From Hysterangium stoloniferum (Eukaryota; Basidiomycota; Agaricomycetes; Hysterangiales; Hysterangiaceae): a stretch of 64,000 nucleotides of DNA. Made by a program: the position numbers and the translations under genes. Shown here piece after piece: positions 58,466 through 64,000 of this stretch (position 1 is the stretch's first letter; each line of letters begins with the position of its first letter). The notes under the pieces are model-generated. The model saw only the letters and a list, made by a program, of their open reading frames with translations, was not told the DNA's origin and did not search any database. The stretch is taken from NCBI GenBank assembly GCA_015178975.1, contig WHVD01000007.1, positions 992,001-1,056,000 on the forward strand, written 5' to 3'.

Positions 58466-59160
58466 CTTATGCTTAGTGATACAGGAGAAGTGCGAGGAAT
58501 CTAGATGCCATGACCACCTGATAGAAAACGGTTCTACATTAGATACAACAATGCCTGTCGGATGACACACCTGCATTTGACCGATATTCTGTGACCATGG
58601 CTTGAATATCTTTGAGGACAAGTGGAGTCGATTGGGTGTTCGAAATTTCTTGAGGGAGGGCAATGAAGAGGAAGATGCACCAAGGACATTGGATGTCTTC
58701 AAGAAGATGATGCACCTGTAAATTGGTATTTGATCTGGACAGTTCACAGGGAGAAGTCCCGGAAATCTAAAGAAGATGGGGCATCTGTAAATTGGTATTT
58801 AATCTGGACAGTTCACACGGAGAAGTCCCAGAAATCCAGAGTATGCCCAAACTGGAATACCTTGGAGCATCTCAGATAGCCGGACTTCCTCACAGCACTT
58901 CAAACCGTTTTACTCATTAGTTTTTAATTTGACCAAGTGTTTTATTTTCTTTAAACGGAAGGTTTCAGAGCACCTGCCTGGATTCATGCTCCGAGTACCG
59001 CAAACAAGGACCAGAGTGAGACGGGTTGTCGCTATTATCCGGGAGAATATGTCCCTCGGGGTCTGCGCACCTTGTGCCATCTCTAACCGACCATTCAACG
59101 AGTCCTGGAGATTAAGAGTTCTTGTCATTATGTCTCTAAGGTTTTTAGGGGTCATCAGGT
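58466..59160 (-). pseudogene. S module, best-preserved frames
   Basis: Two antisense frames are open: 59155-58910 (82 codons, MTPKNLRDIMTRTLNLQDS..., RLTLVLVCGTRSMNPGR) and 58747-58409 (112 codons, ASSSSLPSLKKFRTPNRLHL, FSIRWSWHLDSSHFSC). A tandem duplication of about 67 bp (58712-58778 against 58779-58845) separates them. It may be a two-exon gene with a disrupted middle. The protein is unrecognised, Ser/Lys/Arg-rich in the centre. Confidence 0.45.
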
Positions 59161-59544
59161 CGGAGTCGGGTGACTATCGTCCAAGTTATCATGACGGGAG
59201 GCATAAGGTTCATAGCGTGAAGTGTCCCCACCACTCTCACTTTGGATCCTAGCTTTGTGGAATCATATATCGGTGCTGCAGACTTTGATTTCCACACTTT
59301 GCCGCTCGGAGCCTTTCGTTTTCCATATGGGCTTGACCCGTGTTAGTTGATGCAAATTGCTGTACTTAGAAGGACGGTGTAATAATAGTAGCATGTAATT
59401 AGTTACCACTGAATATAGATTACGCGCACAATTTGTTAATGAAGAGCTGTGGGATTCCTCATAAATGGACGCCAATTAACCTAAGTAAAGAATTATTGGA
59501 ATTTGAATTCCGAAAATCGGACGGAAATGGATGGAGAAGAAGCA
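59161..59544 (+). repeat. Distal upstream block, truncated
   Basis: Same order as 13931-14250 ('caagttatcatgacggg', 'ggaatcatatatcggtgctgcag', 'tgtaatta...accactgaatatagatta'). It stops at about 59540 where copy 17 begins in the opposite orientation. Confidence 0.45.
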
Positions 59545-59715
59545 TCGGCAGACTAGCCCTGGTCCTCCAACACTGATCTGGAGTTTGAATTAGATGTTAC
59601 GCACACACCAGTGAAAGGTGTGGCGATGACACAATGGAAGGACTGAGCCGCAAGGGTTAATCCTTCAAGCCGGGAAACGAGGTATTTATCGTTGAGTGAG
59701 CCACGCATTGGAAGC
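59545..59715 (-). pseudogene. Main-family copy 17, exon 5 fragment
   Basis: Encodes MRGSLNDKYLVSRLEGLTLA through SVLEDQG and stop at 59553. The upstream exons are replaced at 59715 by LTR retrotransposon sequence. Confidence 0.7.
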
Positions 59716-60421
59716 TTCACTACTGGGAACATGGTAATTTCCACCAGACGTGGCCATTGAAGAATCAGAGGTTATTTTCGATACCTCTTCTATCTCGGCA
59801 TCACGGTCCATCCTCCCTCCTCCCCCCTGTTGCAAAGGGAGGGTAGGCTCAGGGCCCATGGCATTCAGAGGTGAAGAAGTAATACTCACAGACTCAATGA
59901 CCGTATCGTTCACATCATCAACTACCATTTTCTTTTGAACAATTCTCTTGCTCCAAATGGGGATTGCGCTTCAGACTGTGCCTCGGCAAGTGACGGGTTG
60001 ATTAATCTCGGACATTATGACAGTAATGGTATGTATTTGGTTTGGTCGTGTGCACACGTGTTATTGTTAAAACCTAGTGGGTGATCAGTCCACTAGTAGA
60101 GAATATCAAAGAATACAAAATTGAAGACAAAATACTCAAAAAGTGTAAGGTTCAGCTTTAGAGATAGTGTAATCCTTCAGTTTGAGCTTATTACAAAGAG
60201 GAACGAACAGAGTAGGAATAGACTCCAATTCAAAAAAACTACTGTAATTAATGGGTGGCTTCCTTATTTATGCTAGCATTCGTAGACTAACCTCCTTAAC
60301 AACAGATAATAGAAATGAAACAGTGTAATGATCGGAAAATAATCTACCCTCTATTTACCTCCTGAGACAAGGCGGTGGACCGCCCCATGGCAAGTCCGCC
60401 ACCAGGTCCACTCCCGTTACA
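59716..60421 (-). mobile_element. 5' end of an LTR retrotransposon (LTR plus gag start)
   Basis: LTR from 60421 (TGTAACGGGAGTGG) down to 60065 (GGTTTTAACA), 357 bp, then a leader and an antisense frame MSEINQPVTCRGTV-stop, continuing in the same frame through KKMVVDDVNDTVIESVSITS. This looks like a gag N-terminus with one in-frame TGA. It is truncated at 59716; no pol remains. Gypsy against copia is not decided. Confidence 0.6.
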
Positions 60422-60815
60422 GAAGATTAGATGAGTCTGACCGAGATAAATGTTGCCATGGATGAGTGAGTGATTGTTTCAGGTGTTCTTTGGTTTTCTT
60501 CAATGACCTTCTTCAGTCTATCCCCACTAAGTGACACGACAATCACGGTGATGGGGCTGTCTTTTGAGAATCAGCACTATTCTATGTGGACTTGTTTTTC
60601 ATAAATCCGGGTACAAAGCGATTCAAGTAGGGAGTAAGAGCACTGTGTATCTTCCTGGTTTGATAAGATGTGTTGCCATTATCCAGAGAAATGATTATAT
60701 GTTGTGCCTGTATCATGGATCAAGGCCTTCGACATGCCAGCCATTATTCTTCAACACTGATATGGCGTGTGAATTAGACATTACCGACACACCATTCAAA
60801 GGTGTTATAAAATGT
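60422..60815 (-). pseudogene. S-module tail, downstream block and copy 18 (exon 5 fragment)
   Basis: 'gaagattagatgagtctgac' is the S-module distal end. 'gttctttggttttcttcaatgacc' is downstream block. From about 60690 the antisense strand matches the end of exon 5 until 60815, where an unrelated AT-rich segment starts. Confidence 0.5.
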
Positions 60816-61237
60816 GGGTAAGATGCCCAGCTGTCGACTTCTGAACTTCCACATAACAATGAATGCAATGATGGACTAATCCACACACACCAGCAAGCTT
60901 CAAAGCATTAAAATATATACACTTTACACAATATATTAACACGCAAGATATTACATATCCTGTTTGCATCATGAACCTTCAAAGTCCAGGGAGGGAAACA
61001 AGGAGCATTTTGGGAACTTGCACAGACCGCAGTAGATATTAGAATATAACTTGGCTTGTATCTACGAGTGAACTACTGGGGATTGTATATATCTATGGGG
61101 AAGAAGGTTCTGGAAGGGATGACAGAGATATTACTAAAGGTATGTTAAGTATATTCCAAGATATTCTATAATATTCTAAGGATGTCAGGTTGATTACCAA
61201 CAGAGCATATCCATGGCAAAATACGATCATACCAAGG
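60816..61237. other. Unmatched AT-rich segment, possible solo LTR
   Basis: Begins TGTGGGTAAG and includes GATTACCAACA near 61191-61201, LTR-like ends, but the adjoining bases do not form a duplication. No gene seen. Confidence 0.25.
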
Positions 61238-62113
61238 TGCCCGCGTCGAATTCGATAGGCGTGCGTGGTCTTAAAGGGGTTCCATTCAAATGGTATACGG
61301 CGGAGGAACGAGGGTCACACTGCAATGCGTATGGAATATTTGGCATCGGCCTTCTACCGGTGTCCCGGCGCTCGATAGCGAGATTGAGATCGGCCATCAA
61401 CTGGAATTACGTCATCGCTTTACAATGGTCTCATCAAATCATCGTTGCACACTAATTCTAAAAATCGTCGGATATTTATCATCTCCATGCAATTCTCCCT
61501 TGCATCTCGACGACTTTGGGTATCTTGTGGAAAACATCTGCTACGTCGGTCAACTGTCTGTAGGGGAGCTCAGAGGTTGCATTGAATTATGGGTACAACC
61601 GTGCGTCACGACATCACATCATTTCATCCTGCCCACCAAAACCACAACAGACCATATGACTCACACCAACTTTGCTAGTGCGTTGCATGCACCAAGATGC
61701 GTGATTTCGAGATATTGCCGGTGATGTATTGAATGCTATAGTGGACGACATAAACATCCATATAGCGTCATTGACAGGACATATCGATGAGGACACGTCA
61801 CTTTTACTGTGGCATGACATCTGGGCCCTAGACACCTTCTTCGACGACAGCACACTTGGCACGGATCATATAAACCAGATTAATATGGTTTCTTGTCAGG
61901 CGAGACACAGATTGATGTCACTCCGAATCTGATAGCTGGATCTTCCGACATCAAATCCGCATGAATCACAGTGCGCAACCTCGATATAATCGCCATGCTG
62001 GCTCGTCTTCTTCCACATTGTGACACAATGCGCCGCTCAATCAACGATCAAAGTTGCAGTAGCTGCCTAAATTTTGTAAATGAGATTGTACACTCCTTCC
62101 TTTCCGTGATCGC
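61238..62113 (+). pseudogene. Main-family copy 19, 5'-truncated and deleted
   Basis: Starts in exon 3 ('cgcgtcgaattcgatagg'). It has lost the SPLHTNxDEVAST segment (joined at 'cactaattctaaaaatcg'), keeps CIELWVQP, intron 3, exon 4 (DDINIHIASLTGHIDEDTS), has no intron 4 (direct jump into exon 5 at 'ttcttgtcaggcgag'), and has exon 5 with a stop (GCATGA). It is joined at 62113 to a module T piece. Confidence 0.7.
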
Positions 62114-62845
62114 CTCTATATCTGTGTCAATTAGAGAGTGGCTGGTTGCCCAATTTGGAGTATAGTTACTTGAACCTCACGTGAGGAGTCCTACTAACCT
62201 TAGATACATAATGATGAAAACTATGAATCTCCAGGAATCGTGAAATTGTCGGTGCGAGATGGCAAAAGGTGCTCGGACGCGGACAAACGCACTCACCCGG
62301 ATAATGGCGACAGGATGACTCACTCTGTTGCTTGTGTGTGGAAATAGGAGCATAACCCCATCCACGTGCTGAAAGAGGTTCCGTTTAAATAGAACAAACG
62401 ACTTATACCAATTGAAGACTCATCACTACAATGGTTTTAGCCCTGGGAGGAAGAACGGCTCTCTGGGATGCTCCAGGCTGTTCCAGACGGTACACCATGT
62501 CCTGGGGCACATTCTAGATTACGGGGACTTCCTTCCGTGAGCCACCCGGATCAAATACCAATTTACTGATGCTTCGTCTTCTTCAAGACATCCCGTGTCT
62601 TTGCTGCTTCTTCATCTTCAGTTTCCTCCCTCAAGCTGTGGTCACAAATTCTCGGCCATATACAGGTGTGTCACCCGGTCAGCTGTGTTATCTTTAATTT
62701 AGACTCGTTTGCTTTTAAGTGGCCATGGAATCTGGCTTCCTCGCACCTCTCTTGTATCTCTAAGCATCAGCTATACATTATACTGGTCTTAAAACTGCCT
62801 TGGGGTGCTCGCTTGACCTTCTTTGCCATATTCGCGATGGTCGTT
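62114..62845 (+). pseudogene. Module T piece and S module
   Basis: After about 55 bp of module T, the S module runs with MAKGARTRTNALTRIMATG-stop, LTLLLVCGNRS, the Ser-rich stretch, and FKWPWNLASSHLSCISKH near 62710-62760. At about 62845 it meets another S module on the opposite strand. Confidence 0.45.
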
Positions 62846-63010
62846 TGAGTGAGACAATGAAGTCGTCATTATCCGGGCGAATACGTTCCTCGGCGTCCGA
62901 GCACCTTTTACCATCTCTCACGGACAAGCGTATGATTCCCGGCAATTCGGATTTCTCCCCATTATATATCTAAGACTCTTAGGCCTCATCAGGTGGGTTC
63001 AAGTGGGTAT
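62846..63010 (-). pseudogene. S-module 5' segment, opposite orientation
   Basis: Antisense MRPKSLRYIMGRNPNCRES..., stop, then GARTPRNVFARIMTT. Together with the previous entry it forms an inverted pair joined by their truncated 3' sides. Confidence 0.45.
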
Positions 63011-63799
63011 CGTTTAAGGTATAATTACGGGGGAAGCATAAGGCTGATAGGATGCAGTTCTTCTACGACCATTGATTGGGTGCTGGCCTTGTGTAATCAC
63101 ATCTTGGCGCTGCAGATGTTCATTTCCAAACTTCCACGCTCGGCGCCTTTTCCGTTTCATAGGGGCTTTGCCCTTGTTAGCTGACACAAATCACTTCGCT
63201 GAGAAGGAGGGTGAAATAATAGTAGCGTGTGATTAGTTATGACTGAATATTTGATTACATGAACAATTTCTTCATGAAAACCTGACCGGCTCCCCACAAA
63301 CAGGCATATTCACGACAGACGCCAATTAGCCTAAGTAAAGAATTATTGCAATTGAAATTTCGAAAGAATTGAACACGAAGCGCATATTTCTGTCATGGAT
63401 AGCATTCACTGCATTTACAACATATTCTATCAATCGAGATGTTCTCAGCTAACGTAAAAGCTGAATTGCCCAAAGATATGGCGCCCAGAAGTTGGAAGTT
63501 GCCATAGCATTGTGGCGGTGATTTATACAGGATGCACAGCGTGTCATCCCTTCCTTTTAAATACCGTGACGCCCCGCCACCTCTTGATTCGTATAGCCTC
63601 TAGGATACTCTCAGGTTCCCTCACTACTAATTCCTGACTCTGCATGAGATCGTCTACAGTAGAGAGCACATATGGCAGCCACAAAAGGTTTGATAAGCCT
63701 TCATTGCATCATAATGTAGCTGGAAATTCCGTCACCTGATATCTGCACCTTAAAAGCACAGAATCCCCTTCCTGTATCACAATAACCCGCTACCCACCA
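63011..63799 (+). promoter_or_regulatory. Upstream block / putative promoter of copy 20
   Basis: Collinear with 13931-14770 apart from a deletion of about 100 bp near 63400 and one of similar size near 63500. The proximal 'ccccttcctgtatcacaat', 'aacccgctacccaccaATG' is intact. Confidence 0.5.
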
Positions 63800-64000
63800 A
63801 TGTCAACTTCAAACGAAACGACTCTGAGCGGCCACGATATCGGACGGGCTGAAGGCCTCCTACAAGAGGTTGAGTGGTTAAGATGCGTCTCCCCAGCTAC
63901 ATTGAGCTCAGAAGAACGGGAGGAGATCATTGACGCGGGGATAAGGGAAAGATTGCGGGGAAAGCTTCGAGAGCGATGGAGCTGTGTAGAACATGGGGAC
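63800..64000 (+). CDS. Main-family copy 20, exon 1 start, cut by window edge
   Basis: Open from ATG (63800-63802) to the right edge, 67 codons: MSTSNETTLSGHD, a one-codon deletion at EWLRCVS (relatives EWLQPLVS), long-subfamily LSSEEREEIID, and the first Cys/His residues WSCVEHGD. No lesion is visible in the part present, so it is the fifth copy that may be functional. Confidence 0.6.
   Translation, partial: MSTSNETTLSGHDIGRAEGLLQEVEWLRCVSPATLSSEEREEIIDAGIRERLRGKLRERWSCVEHGD

Noticed and set aside
1-64000. tRNA or rRNA genes
   Set aside because: I saw no cloverleaf-like gene with A and B boxes and no rRNA-like sequence on either strand by eye; a covariance-model scan was not possible.

Overview
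The window looks like an accessory, repeat-dominated stretch of a filamentous fungal genome, most likely an Agaricomycete basidiomycete. The grounds are dense 47-67 nt introns with GTRNGT-type donors, Ty1/copia, Ty3/gypsy and LINE debris, many solo LTRs with 5-bp target duplications, and no housekeeping genes. The species cannot be fixed from the sequence.

One unrecognised protein family dominates. I count 20 copies plus two short fragments, on both strands. Aligning them by eye gives a consistent model of five exons and four short introns encoding about 560-580 aa, starting MSTSNE. Three copies are open through all exons once spliced: copy 3 (7702-9634, +), copy 5 (14771-16669, +) and copy 7 (19180-21149, -). 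Copy 11 (39561-41503, -) lacks only the intron 2 acceptor. Copy 20 is open but runs off the right edge. The others carry stops, frameshifts, deletions or insertions. Two sequence subfamilies are visible, and every intact copy belongs to the same one.

Each copy sits in a larger repeated unit: an upstream block of about 0.7-0.9 kb, the main gene (about 1.9 kb), a downstream block of about 0.4 kb, and often a second, convergent gene-like module ('S module', about 0.7-0.9 kb). Copies 4 to 5 show a complete unit of about 4.0 kb. The layout is: copy 1 (-), copies 2-5 (+), copies 6-11 (-), copy 12 (+), 13 (-), 14 (+), 15 (-), 16 (+, split), 17-18 (- fragments), 19-20 (+).

Mobile elements punctuate the array. 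They include a TA-flanked TIR element (3618-4386), a copia element with its 3' LTR (27175-30230), a 3.45-kb non-coding TG...CA element with 5-bp direct repeats holding three 19-bp-period minisatellites (32123-35569), several solo LTRs (37750, 43195, 44983, 49667, 50125), an LTR plus gag start (59716-60421), and a 5.4-kb insertion splitting copy 16 (52689-58130). That insertion carries telomere-like TTAGGGGGA arrays in opposite orientations. The pattern suggests birth-and-death turnover of a lineage-specific family inside a transposon-rich region. The family's function is unknown. All assignments come from reading the sequence without alignment software or database searches.
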